Source: Theristus sp. LFF4_11 (Eukaryota > Nematoda > Chromadorea > Monhysterida > Xyalidae). From it: 42,091 bases of DNA. Position numbers and translations under genes: made by a program. Below the pieces are notes generated by a model. That model was not told the DNA's origin. It worked only from the letters and a program-made list of their open reading frames with translations, and ran no database searches. The stretch covers positions 1 through 42,091 of the forward strand of contig JASANC010000280.1 of the NCBI GenBank assembly GCA_030248135.1. Direction: 5' to 3'. Each line of letters starts with the position of its first letter. Position 1 is the first letter of the stretch. Of the stretch, positions 19,201 to 29,100 are shown in pieces.

Positions 19201-22200
19201 AAAGGTGCGCGAGCACAAGCGGAATAGATTTGGTTTTGAATTTTGCCAATAGCTTAAAGCAGAGGCGAGTTAGAGCTATTTTTCTGAAGGTACCTAGAAA
19301 AGCGGTTGTTCTTTTTTTGGGCATAAAAAAGGTCAAATCAAAACATATGATTTTGGAACTCAGCGCATCGAGGCGGTTCGATGGGTGCTAATTTTGTCAA
19401 AACTTTTCAACTTTTCAAAAACTGTGCGTTTGGGGCGTCGGTATTCTGAAAACGCCGATGTTAAACTTTTTTGCCCGACACTTTTTTGCTAAAAGAAAGC
19501 AGAACTCGGATGATAAACATCAACAGAAAAAAGAATTGTTGCGCATTTGGTAACAAAAATATTTTTCAAAACACTAATTAACGCTGTTTTTTGCACCCTA
19601 AATTGTTTTGTTGAAAGGTCTCAAACTATAGTGACGATGACCTGATCGACGGTTGCAGCATGAAGTACGAGCTGAATGTTTCCATCAAGAACATCATAAA
19701 AACGTAAGTGACAGACAAAATGCGAAGTATTAGTGAAGATAAAAATACCGTAAAGTCTTGCGAATAACGTCCCCTTATAAAAATTAATTGAAAAAAACAA
19801 GTTTTTTTTCTGAAAAAATGGAACTTTGTGTGACGACCTTATAAGTGGGCGGAGGTCTTATAAAAAGGATAAATTGTGCTTCAAATAAAATAAAATAAAA
19901 TAAAGTCATTTTCAAGCCTGTTTAAGGCTTCATAGCACTTTAAAAACCTCTCAGCGGTTTCCGCAGCCAAAAATGAAGAAAAAAAGTAAGGTCCTCAAAA
20001 GCGAGTCCAACCTTATGATTGAGAGTAGGATTTTGCCGAAACCAAAAATTTGATTTTTTGGCTTCCCGCCGTGTTGTGTGACATCCCACCGGTAGGGGGG
20101 GTCTTATGCGTGAGGGGATCCCTATATGCAAGACTTTATAGGTCGTGGCCGATTACTTGCCGTGGTAGGTTTGAAAGATCTCCTGAAAAAAATACACACC
20201 TGTCAAGCTTTGATGTTCTGTGAATTCGCATTGCAGGATGACTAACACGACGACGTGTGTTTCGGACCTGTTTAAAAGAACAATGTGGGATGACCTGTTC
20301 GCAAATTGTCAGAAGCCGTTATTTCAAACGCAAAATACGTTTACTTTTGACAATTTTCTGCGCTTTCTTGCTCAGCGACTACAATGGGCTGTATCTACTG
20401 ATGAATCTTTGAACAGTGCAGTAAGGTACTACTGCAAAATGCTGGGTTATTTGCAGCTATGGCCAGTTAGTTGCTTGTTGCTACAAATTTGTTTCACCTT
20501 TGTTTGTTTTTCAAATCAAAAAATGTGTATGTGCTACAAACCAATTGCAGCTCAACACGACTGCAACTGGAAATTTCATTTTAAACATCACAGTTCAAAA
20601 CATGACTGCACTGTGTTTTCGTGGCAGCATGAATATCACCAAGGTATGCTATCGTACCGTAAAGGACAAGGGCGCCCCTTAAATAAAACTTGGGCTCCAA
20701 TCTATCTCGCTAACATGAACACGCAAATTTTTTTTGACATTTCCGCAGAGGTGTTTTGAGAACTTATTTTATATCAGAATCCAAAGAACGAGCTATTTTG
20801 AAAAACCTTCACATGACACATGTGAAATTGCACAGCAACAGCACTGCTTTATAAGTACAGTATGGCCGAAAAAAACAGTCCTGGTCTTTTCAATTTAGGC
20901 GGGATCAGTCGCAGACTAGGAGCGAGTTGTCTTTTTTCAAAAATGACAAGATTTTTCCCAATCATGTGTGCAAAAAAGCACGTCAATTTTGACACATAAT
21001 TGCGTTTCTGAACGTCATGCTTCTTTCATTGAAATTTCGCGCGCTCCTTAAACACCCTGATAAAAGCTGCCATGTTTACTCGGCCATACCGTATTTTTCT
21101 TACAGGTTTCTCCAAACTCTTTCACACCGCCACCTGACCACAATCAACCCCCATGCAATAAAACCAGACGCATATTTTGTGCGCGCAACGCACTTGGCGC
21201 AAACGCAATCTGTTTGAATGGAGGCCAATGGAACATAACAACGGAAAGTTGCGACTGTGTGTCGGATTACAATGGTCCAATGTGCGAATTGAAGTGTCCG
21301 CTTAGCATCAAACCGGATGGTCCTGTTGACTACTGTTGCGACTGCGGCGCCCTCGGCCAAACAGCCGCTGAAACCAGCAGACGAGGCACACAATGTCAAT
21401 GCGAGTCAGTTTTCTCTTGTTAAACATGGAAAACACTGTTTGCATGTTTCATGTATAAAACTTTGTGTGTTGCAAAGCCTAATGTGAGTCTAACATACAA
21501 GATTGTCCAGTCCAATTTTTTTCAGCTTACAAAATCCAGTCGAGAAGCAAGAAATAGTCCGGGTGACCGAACATCAACTTGGTTACCGGTGGTGGATTTG
21601 TGACGGATATATTTCGGACTATTTGCAGCCACATTACATGTTTCACGTGAGCACAGGAAACAAATGGTGGACAAAATATCAATATGCGCTGACCACGGTG
21701 CCCAAGCAACCGTGGCAACACAACTTGAGCTACATGTGCAACAATGACACGTTGCTCAATTTGGTAAGCAAACGTTTGAAGAAAATAATGAGGTTTTTTT
21801 CGTACACTATCGAAAATACTTCTCAAAAGTCATTCTTTGGTTAACCTACAGTCCAACTTATAGGAAATTAGTGGATTGGTTGGTTATGACATCATGCATG
21901 CTGTCTACGCCCCACAGCAATTTCTGCACTGTTCCTTGCAGCTGATTCCCTATAACTTGCATGAAAGGGGACAGCCGAGACAATCAAAATTTTTGAAAAA
22001 ATGCAATTTTGTGGGACATGTTGTAGTGTGACTGTTAAGCGTTGGAATACGGTATTCTTGTGAACGACTTTATTGCAGCGACTGTGAGTTTTACTGTTAT
22101 GTAGCTCGATATAAAAAACTGTTGAACGGCAAAATGGTACTGTGAAATTACGGAACTGTAAGAAAGTAAGAACTAAACTGCAAGTAAGATCAGTCAGTAG

Positions 22201-25200
22201 CAACCACCTGATGTAATCGGTAAGCATGCAATAATGTAAGAAACACAGGACGTCCCTGGAGCGGGAGGAGCGGGAGTAGATTCGTAAAAAGAAGATTGCG
22301 AACGGATAAAACAGTTCGGTGTTTTTTGGTTAAAATTCGCATTTTCTGTCAACAAGAAATAATGTAGAGGGTGGCTAAAAGTGTGCAATCTTTGAAAAAA
22401 AGGCTCGTTTGGAAAGCTCAGTCAACAGGAATAACTTTTTTGAATAACGTCACCCTCGTGGCCTGGTGGTAGTGCGTTTGCGTTAGACTACAGTCTGTGC
22501 GCTCGGGGATCGAGCCCCGCCGAGGGGTGTATAGGCACTTAATGACAGAGAAAACTCGATGGGCGCCCTACTCACTGACGTTCTGTGCGCTTCTCTGGGT
22601 TTGCCCTGGCTAAAAAAATCGCCTAAAAATCCAAACAACAACAACAACGATGTGCTACGGATAGAATTTCAGGATTTCGCAAAACACGAAATCGGAAAAA
22701 AGTGCGATTCGAAGTTGGAGACAATGGATTTCACTTGCGACAAATACACACTGGGGCTTTACATGGACACAGGCTACCCGATGCCCATACCTGTAAGGCG
22801 ATCATTTTGTTCAGCAAAAGAAGCGTTCATGAGCAACAAACGACCGTACATACATGTATTTCAAAGATCACTGGACAAAAATCGTACTATCGATATAAAC
22901 AAATAGCGAGCCACGAATTCTCGGGGCTACCGCAGAGACCGCCAGCAGCGAACATTTCAGTAAGTTGGTTTTTGCGACCAGCTTTCAATACAGCAGTGCG
23001 GTAACTTGAAAAGTTTACGACGTCCCAATAATCACGCACGTTCACGAAATTTCAAGTTCATTCAATCTCGTGGTGGTATCGCGTACACTACACTGAACAT
23101 CACGTTGCCGAAGTGTGCTGGTACCGTGAAAAAAATGCAACTGGCGCTGCTGAGTGACGGCCACAATGAAACGGCGACGGCGAACGCAGATTGGAACTGC
23201 TGCACGCAGTCGCTCTACCACACGGAGCGGGACGTGATCGATCGTTATTTCAAAAACACGTACAACAAGGACAACCATCCCAGCCTGCAGGTCTGTGATG
23301 TGTACAGGTAGACCATACCCGCGCGTCGATGTGCGTGAACCGCGCGGTGCACGTCATGCGTGCGTGCGCCCCACCGTGCACCACACACCACATGTGGTTA
23401 TGGTACAGAATGCGGATTGAGCAAGTTGCTATAGTTGTAGTCGCTTCCCGGACTTCTCACGTGCGGACATTTCCCGCGACTGACTTCTTCCGTTTTGAAA
23501 TGTCCGTTTGGAAATTGTCCGCCGCGGGAAATGTCCTCTATGTATTTAGTGACCGCGTCGCGTAGCTATATGTTTTAAAACACAGCTACATACGCGTCAC
23601 TATGTATGCTGCTTCATGCATGTGTGTCCCTTTCGGTCATCACGTGTTAGCACACAGATTGACGCCAAGTTAACTTCGTAATGCAATATGCAATAACTAA
23701 TCGATTATCATATTTCAACAAGTGCAGGTGGCTTTATGCACGTATGCGGGATGCGGCGAGTACAGCAATGCGGTGGCGGTGCCGGATCCACCCGGGTGGC
23801 CGCTGTGGCAAATCCTCGTGACTTCCATTGGCAGCCTAGTGCTGTTGGTGCTGATGCTGCTCCTGATAGTCATCATTCACTTGTACCGCAAAAATCGCCT
23901 CAAAACAACAATGCTGGTGCGTGTGCTGAAATCAATTTCCGCTGTGTATGGTATGCTTGTTTAAACCGGTCACTTTTTGTTTCCGCAGAATAGATGGAGC
24001 AATGCAAAAACCTGCATCGGGTTGGTTGATATAAAAAAACACCCCATTATTGTGGCTAAACATGTTCCTTGCAAACTCCAGTCCTGCTCTTTCTCCTTTC
24101 GCTCCCTCTGTGTCTTCAGCGACCACGAACACTAATAGGTTTAAACAAGCATACTGTAACTCGATCGGCAAGTGTTCGAAATTGCATTATTCGCTTCGTT
24201 TCAGGAGTTCGAAAAATCACTGCGCAAGTTGTTTCCAACGATTCTCGTTCCACCGCCGCCAAACACGCGTACGCCCGAGAACATCAGCCATGACATTTGT
24301 AAATTCACAGTCGCTCAAATTGTTTTTCAATAAAGGCTAAGCTGAAGATTCAAGAGCAAACTAAACGGCTCGTGTACTATTCCGGCCCGCGAAATTCCGG
24401 CCCGTAGAATTCCGGCCCGCTCATTCCGGCCCGAAGAATTCCGGCCCGAAGAATTCCGGCCCGGAGAATTCCGGCCCGGAGAATTTTCGCCAGCAAGAAC
24501 AATATTAAACCACACGAAGTGATTTTTGGTAAATAAATTCTTAAGTGATTTTTTATTTTTGTTTAGAACTTGCTTGCAGTGACTTGTAGGTTCCTAATCC
24601 TAAGCCAAGCCTTTTTGATAAGGTAAAAGAGTCACAAATCCTGTTCATGATAAAAAAATTTAAAAATTTAGTTGTAGTTTCTTTTTTTCCAAAAGGTTTC
24701 ACTTTCCAAAAAAGCAAACAGGACGAACATCATTGAAAATATACTGTAACATGTGAACATCGATATTTTTATTTTATTATTTCATTACCAAAATCACTTC
24801 GTGTGGTTTAATATTGTTCGTGCTGGCAAAAATTCTCCGGGCCGGAATTCTCCGGGCCGGAATTCTTCGGGCCGGAATTCTTCGGGCCGGAATGAGCGGG
24901 CCGGAATTCTTCAGGCCGGAATTAGCGGGCCGGAATTGTACCCCCCCCCCCAAACGAAACTATATTACACTTGCTGAGTTCGACACTGAGTCACTTGGGC
25001 GATTTCGAATGGCCACATAAAGATTGAAACTACTTTCCTTTCTACGTCTGCAGTCTGTACACGTGCTGAGTCGCAAAATCAAAAAAAATGATGCACTAAT
25101 TGCAGCGCGTGCCCCACCAAGCGGCTCGTACTTGTCAACGCCCCCGTCGGAACCAAGCACAACAATCGAGCAGCAATTCTGGGACTCGATGGAGGAACAA

Positions 25201-25380
25201 CAACGCGACGACGATGACGTGTCGCATTACAAGACGATTAATAGAAACCGAATGGAACTCTGGGAGTCAATGGATAAAAACGACGAAGATGAAACGTCGC
25301 ATTATAAGAAGATAAGGCGAAACGCGAAAAACACGGACGATCAACAAGCGGGTCCTCCAACAGAACAACATCGGTTCTGA
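13088..25380 (+). CDS. Receptor gene 2, EGF/Fn3 single-pass membrane receptor (complete)
   Basis: Exons: 13088-13247, 15966-16084, 19618-19703, 20237-20420, 20551-20643, 21106-21404, 21526-21763, 22673-22792, 22867-22959, 23057-23290, 23728-23916, 24205-24298, 25106-25380. Phases agree at all 12 junctions and the sum is 727 codons plus stop. Residues 1-23 are a signal peptide. The EGF-like core lies within 215-313, the Trp/Cys module at 314-393, the Fn3-like domain about 454-563, the transmembrane helix about 565-594, the Box 1-like proline stretch about 612-626 and the tyrosine tail at 637-727. It is probably a plasma-membrane receptor; ligand and signalling partner are unknown. It is a head-to-tail paralog of gene 1. 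Its exons 3-7 (first half) are almost identical to gene 1 while later exons have diverged to roughly half identity. Least certain: the 3' end of exon 4 and the AAG acceptors at 22867 and 23057. Confidence 0.82.
13290..13575 (-). mobile_element. Inverted partial copy of the mariner-like element's right end
   Basis: The reverse complement matches 14249-14529, including the terminal repeat and the internal gttgtccggtggtattg segment. It abuts the intact left end at 13598. It therefore adds a second, oppositely oriented end to the element. Confidence 0.8.
13598..14529 (+). mobile_element. Mariner/IS630-like element remnant
   Basis: The terminal inverted repeats begin TACAGGGTGTTTCAGAAGTA and end with its reverse complement (ttctgaaacaacctgta). 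Internally, 13894-14154 encodes the C-terminal part of a DDE transposase, with WVGRRGPMEWPPRAPDLSPL then FFVWGWVKEQVY, the pattern around the last catalytic Asp of Tc1/mariner-superfamily enzymes. The N-terminal two thirds are missing, so it cannot be autonomous. Confidence 0.85.
13894..14154 (+). pseudogene. Transposase fragment (DDE_3/mariner type)
   Basis: An 86-codon open frame. PPRAPDLSPLDFF carries the last catalytic acidic residue. No HTH domain and no first catalytic Asp are found upstream in the element. Inactive by truncation. Confidence 0.8.
14538..15262. mobile_element. ACAGGGTGA-family non-autonomous element, intact copy
   Basis: The ends TACAGGGTGAGCC ... GCTCACCCTGTA are inverted, with longer imperfect terminal repeats (aacttcaaaatgctctcact and counterpart). 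TA sits at the insertion edges, as for Tc1/mariner derivatives. A second copy, split by FB-A, is at 16556-18742. Confidence 0.8.
15294..15735. mobile_element. G-rich MITE, TIR TACCGTATTACC (copy 2, inverted)
   Basis: Same terminal repeats and the same unique core (ccagccactgaattcg) as 12207-12577, but in opposite orientation and with different poly-G lengths. It lies in intron 1 of receptor gene 2. No clear target duplication is visible. Confidence 0.83.
15800..15872. repeat. Short palindromic element, copy A
   Basis: tatttagtgacgcg, an agctgtgttaaaacatagct centre and cgcggtcactaatatt form a hairpin with outer arms attcatgaagca / tgcttcgtgaat. Copy B is at about 23543-23622. Confidence 0.7.
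15966..16084 (+). other. Receptor gene 2 exon 2
   Basis: Acceptor TTGTTTCAG and donor AAAG/GTGCGT bound a 119-base exon that translates without stops only in the phase demanded by exon 1. Visible motifs are YSQFAVLPHYIYG and the sequon NIS. It ends in phase 0, matching exon 3 at 19618. It lies in otherwise transposon-derived DNA. Confidence 0.75.
16556..18742. mobile_element. ACAGGGTGA-family element interrupted by FB-A
   Basis: The left end ACAGGGTGAACC at 16556 and right end GGTTCACTCTG near 18742 match the 725-base copy at 14538-15262. The interior is the same up to gcgtattgctttttt and resumes at ttttgtggtgtgaacgc after FB-A. The same right end is at about 206-510 in duplication copy 1. 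Confidence 0.78.
17311..18452. mobile_element. Foldback element FB-A with 15-base repeat arms
   Basis: Left arm 17314-17455 reads (tcaatctggctcgtc)n. Right arm 18290-18450 is its reverse complement. The 0.83-kb middle has no recognised gene, only a 122-codon AT-rich open frame (17530-17898) without similarity I can name. The element interrupts another repeat, the ACAGGGTGA element at 16556-18742. Confidence 0.82.
18260..21641. repeat. Segmental duplication, copy 2
   Basis: Counterpart of 1-6920. It contains the uninterrupted site of the 3.5-kb palindrome at about 20852-20856 and the complete exon 21526-21763 whose first half is duplicated at 6805-6920. Only scattered substitutions separate the copies, so the duplication is recent. 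Confidence 0.95.
19746..20143. mobile_element. MITE with TIR TACCGTAAAGTCTTGC (duplication copy 2)
   Basis: Same element and same site as 1516-1910, carried along by the segmental duplication. A short taaaataaaa repeat differs in length between the two copies. Confidence 0.8.
22450..22649 (+). mobile_element. tRNA-derived SINE
   Basis: A tRNA-like head (22450-22528) has gcctggtggtagtgcg as A box and gggatcgagcccc as B box, with pairing ends ccctcg / cgaggg. A 100-base unrelated body and an (AAC)n tail at 22634-22649 follow. It ends 23 bases before the acceptor of receptor exon 22673-22792. Confidence 0.7.
22673..23290 (+). other. Receptor gene 2 exons for Cys module and Fn3 body
   Basis: Three phase-0 exons, 22673-22792, 22867-22959 and 23057-23290, match gene 1 exons 7304-7420, 9526-9615 and 9710-9949. 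Shared motifs are MDTGYPM, an IAS core, LNITL and the pair WNCCTQSLYH / WDCCTKGLYH. The first acceptor lies only 23 bases after a SINE tail. Confidence 0.78.
23543..23622. repeat. Short palindromic element, copy B (inverted)
   Basis: tatttagtgaccgcgtcgcg, tagctatatgttttaaaaca and cagctacatacgcgtcacta form the same hairpin as 15800-15872, read in the other direction. It lies in an intron of receptor gene 2. Confidence 0.7.
23949..24155. mobile_element. MITE with TTGTTTAAACC ends (in receptor gene 2 intron)
   Basis: The ends tatgcttgtttaaacc and ggtttaaacaagcata are inverted. About 207 bases long, with no coding potential. Its likely relatives lie in POLA1 introns at 36210-36423, 37177-37380 and 27957-28150. 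Confidence 0.75.
24373..24943. mobile_element. Foldback element FB-B with ATTCCGGCCCG arms
   Basis: Arm 24379-24485 holds repeats of gaattccggcccg. Arm 24835-24941 holds the reverse complement. Next to them are inverted unique bases (ccacacgaagtgattttggt-like). The ends are GTAC-ATTCCGG and CCGGAATTGTAC. It lies in the last intron of receptor gene 2. The centre includes one unit (about 24592-24625) of the telomere-like repeat found at 8390-9230. Confidence 0.85.
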
Positions 25381-26147
25381 CGCCGTCCATTTTGTGCACC
25401 TGAGGGCTGCTAATGTTGATCATCAAAAAACGCATCGCACATGTAATCCCGGCATCCCGCCATTATTTGGTGATTTTAAGCTTCAAAGAATACACACGTT
25501 ATTATTACCGGTTGAAAAACACGTTCGAGGTTGTGATAACATTTCACAGTGTTTTTGTCAAACCAATAATTTTGTCAAGTCCATTCGACAACGTCCCAAG
25601 CCCAGCCGAGTTTTGTGACCACCAGATGTAGCCACTCAGCACTCCACAGGTAAATTTCGTTCTTGCTTTACAATGTCAACAGCAAGTTACGCTACGAGTT
25701 CAATGTTTCTGTCGGTTAAATGTTTGCTAGAAAAAAACGGTTAATTTCCGAAACAAACATCTGTCATTATCGAAATGAATGAATGGGAAACGTTTCGAGT
25801 CATTCAACAGTTTCTAGTAAATCGCTGTCTGTTGGACAGTCATTCATGACCGAACGAACCAAGCAAGCATGGATGCATCGGAAACCAGTTTCATTTCAAA
25901 CTGACAACAACAAAACGACAAAACACAACACACCGTACACCCCGAAAACTGCAACGAATCGTAACCAAAATCAAGCAAAGACAAAAAAAACGAAGAAAAC
26001 GCTGACCATGAAGCCGAACGTGTATACCAAGACCATCATTACCAGAATGAAGAGCAACAACACAACGAGCGATGCATGACGAAACACAACAACACTGGCC
26101 GGCTTCGCATTGCTCACCAGCACACGTCTCAAGCCATTCCGATCGCC
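25381..26147. other. Gap between convergent genes
   Basis: 767 bases between the stop of receptor gene 2 (plus strand) and the stop of POLA1 (minus strand). It should hold both 3' untranslated regions. I see no clear AATAAA for either gene, no exon and no repeat. Confidence 0.6.
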
Positions 26148-29100
26148 TCAGCAACGTCCATGCCGCAGCGTCCACGTTTTCGTCCAGTGTCTGCGAGCGG
26201 CTGCCGCCGGCGGCACCATGAACGCGAGCACCGCCAGCCGCAGCTGTCCGTATTCGTTCGCGTCGATCGTACGCCGCACCAGCGCTCGCAACGCGTCGTA
26301 CAGCGGGCGGACGGCTGCGTCGCGCTGGTGGACGCCGCCGCGCAGTTTCGCTGTGTGTGTTTGGAACGGCCGATTAAGCAGGCCGGCGTTTCCCAGGGTG
26401 CAAGCGTGAAACTTGAATGAACGAAATAGACACGTTCGCAGAAACGCAATTGTGTGAAAAATTTTGACGTGTTTCTTTTTTGAACTAATCGATTCTTCGT
26501 GCATTACGTTCGCCCTTGCACACGCGCGCTTGCGAATTATCTTGGCATTCTTGAAGAATACACAACTACTAGTCTGCGGCTGATCCCGATACTTGACAGA
26601 GAATACAAGGACTGCCTTATTTGTTCGGCCATACTGTACGGTGGGTGGGCGGCAGAGCGGATACGACAACACGGCGGTGGGTGAGAAGGTGATTGACCGA
26701 GAGAACTCACACGCATGCACTCACTGATTGGACCGGCCGAGTTCGACGCAGCCAATCAGCACGCCAGGTTCAAATGGCAGAATGCACAAATTGCGCATGT
26801 GTTGCGGTTTGACCGCAAGTATGAAAAAGCCGCAAAAAACCACTCGCACTTCGCTCGACCGATGTGCATTTGCGCAGCGCACTGTCCAACGAGAACAGAC
26901 GATTGAGGAAGGCCAGTTGCTCCACGACGCGACGTTCGGTGACCTTCAGATAAAACAACTTGAATCCATTGTAAAAAGTAAAAAATGGAAGTATAAAGAA
27001 CAACAAACTGTAAATTGCAATCAAAAAATTCAGAAATCAACAAAGTTTATGTAACAACAAAATTCACGAATCAAAGAAATTTAATCAAAGTTCTAACTCA
27101 ACCAAATCCATCGCCGACCTGCTTCAGGAGGAACGCACCGCCGCACGACGGACACTTTGGTCGGCCATCGATCAATTGACCCGGCACTCTCGAGGTCGTG
27201 AAGCCGCACGTGCCGTCCTCGCATTTCAGCGGGCTCTGCATTCAGTGAATACAGAATCGGTTTCTTTTCTTTTCATTTCTGTTTTTTTTCTGAACTTTAC
27301 TTTTTTGCGTGTTTTTTTTTTCGGTTTTTTTCTCATTCAGAACATCTCCCATTCTGTCCATGTCACAGGTGACAATGATGAAATATTGTCTTTTCTTCTT
27401 TTGGTTTTGCGACTCAATGCGTTTGCAGTTTTATGCTTGAAGCGACAATTCAAAACATGGCGCTAGTGATTCAACCGTTTCTCCGAGACACGTGTCACTA
27501 TACCAATTTTGAATTCCCGCGTCAAGCACGAAACTGCTCACATTTCTGTGCGAACATTCAGCCCCAAAACAAAAATGAAAGAAAATATATAAAAAACACC
27601 ACTTCATAGTATTCGGTGACGTATTTTCGCAGCAGCAGACCAACAATCTGTTTCAGACTCTCTGCCATTTTCAGGAGATCGGCGTCACAGAACGGACAGC
27701 GCGACAGTGCGTAATCGATGTCGGCGCCCTGTAGAACAGCGACGGAAAGGAAAACGAATTTTCAGAGAATCATGTTCCACTGAAAATCACGTCAGTCGAC
27801 GTTGCAGCCAATTACTAAATCAGACAGACACTGAAACATCATGACACACTTTTCCTCGCCTGTGTCGACTCGGACTAGTTCTCATGTGGCCTTTTCCGAC
27901 AGAAAAAGCCTTCGGATTCGCTGGATTTCCGTTTTTTTTGCATTCGCAGCCTCCGTCAGTTTGTTTCTTCAAACCTGTTCCTTGTTGCTTAGAACACAGA
28001 GCTGGCGAAAAAAGAAAGAACGAGGCCGGAGTTGCAATAAGCCATATTTAGCCACAAATGGAGTGATTTCGTTCGACCAAAAACCGCATAAGTCTCAAAG
28101 TTTCCCGTGCTCTGTATTCTGTAAACAAATTGACAGCTTCAAACAAACAGACCATACAGTGAAAGCAAAAAACTGAACAAAAATTACAAAAAAAAACCCT
28201 GAAAAACACCCGAGCGCACCTGTCCAACGAAAGGCGAGCGAATCTCGATCGTTTGCTGGCAGTCCGGATTGAAGCACTCAAACGTGAACGGCTCACACTT
28301 CGAGAAATCCTGCCCGTCGATGCCGATTGACGCGTCGTCGTCGTCGACTTGTCCCGGATATTCGGCAGACTGCTGATTGGTCGAGCGTTGTCGGTATTGC
28401 TGCGCGTCGAGACCTGGACAGCGAGACACAACAGTGGCGGCTGACGTGACGAAAACTCACTAATCACATGCTTCGTGGCATACAAAGTGTCATGTTCAAC
28501 GTTGTAGTAAAAAAATGCACCAAGACAATCGGCAATGAACGCCGGATCGGCGTCGTCGACCGGCTCGCACAATCGAGACACGACCGGGTGGATCTGCTGC
28601 GCGCGGTAATAGTGCGTGTCTGCAATTGCGTAACGACAACATGAAAAATCATGTCACCAAGTGATTTCATGGCGTTCCACTTCACACTCATGTACATGTT
28701 GCGAAAAAAACACACGAATCATTCATTTCACTTCAAGTGTTACAGCACACACTCATTCATGTTGAAGCTTCTGCACCGCTCGGTCAGTCAGTCCTTCAGC
28801 GGGCCTTAAAACACGCCAAACTTGTTGCACTTGCAGAATTGTCCCCTTATCGCGTTGAAAAAAAAATTGCAATACAGTTGCGGCGAGACAGGTTTTCAAG
28901 AGACGAGAAAAATGATCAGACAAGACCGGATGTCTCACGGCAACCCTGATCTTTCAAACCAAAAACAAGCAAAAGCGGCGCAAAAATCTCTCCGGAGCCG
29001 TGTGCGCCCACCGACCGATGAGCAGCGGTCTGTCGGTCTTTCGACTGTCCGCGATCTCTCGCACGTGGTACGCCCGTTGCACGGCCGCGTTTGTGCTGCC

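Larger units (their letters stand above)
23728..25380 (+). other. Receptor gene 2 transmembrane and cytoplasmic exons
   Basis: Exon 23728-23916 holds the last Fn3 strand (CTYAGCGEYSN), PDPPGW and a helix from about LVTSIGSLVLL to IVIIHLYR with basic RKNRLK after it. Exon 24205-24298 gives EFEKSLRKLFPTILVPPPP, a Box 1-like hydrophobic-proline stretch. Exon 25106-25380 gives an acidic tail with tyrosines in SYLST, HYKTI and HYKKI. The last two sit in an internal repeat, W(D/E)SM ... SHYK(T/K)I.RN. Two YxxI motifs with about 21 residues between them resemble an ITAM, with wider spacing than canonical. Confidence 0.78.

Noticed and set aside
20752..20860. Possible extra exon RCFENLF... after acceptor ttccgcag at 20749
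   Set aside because: A one-base length difference breaks the frame in copy 1, and it offers no phase-0 donor, whereas exons 20551-20643 and 21106-21404 join directly.
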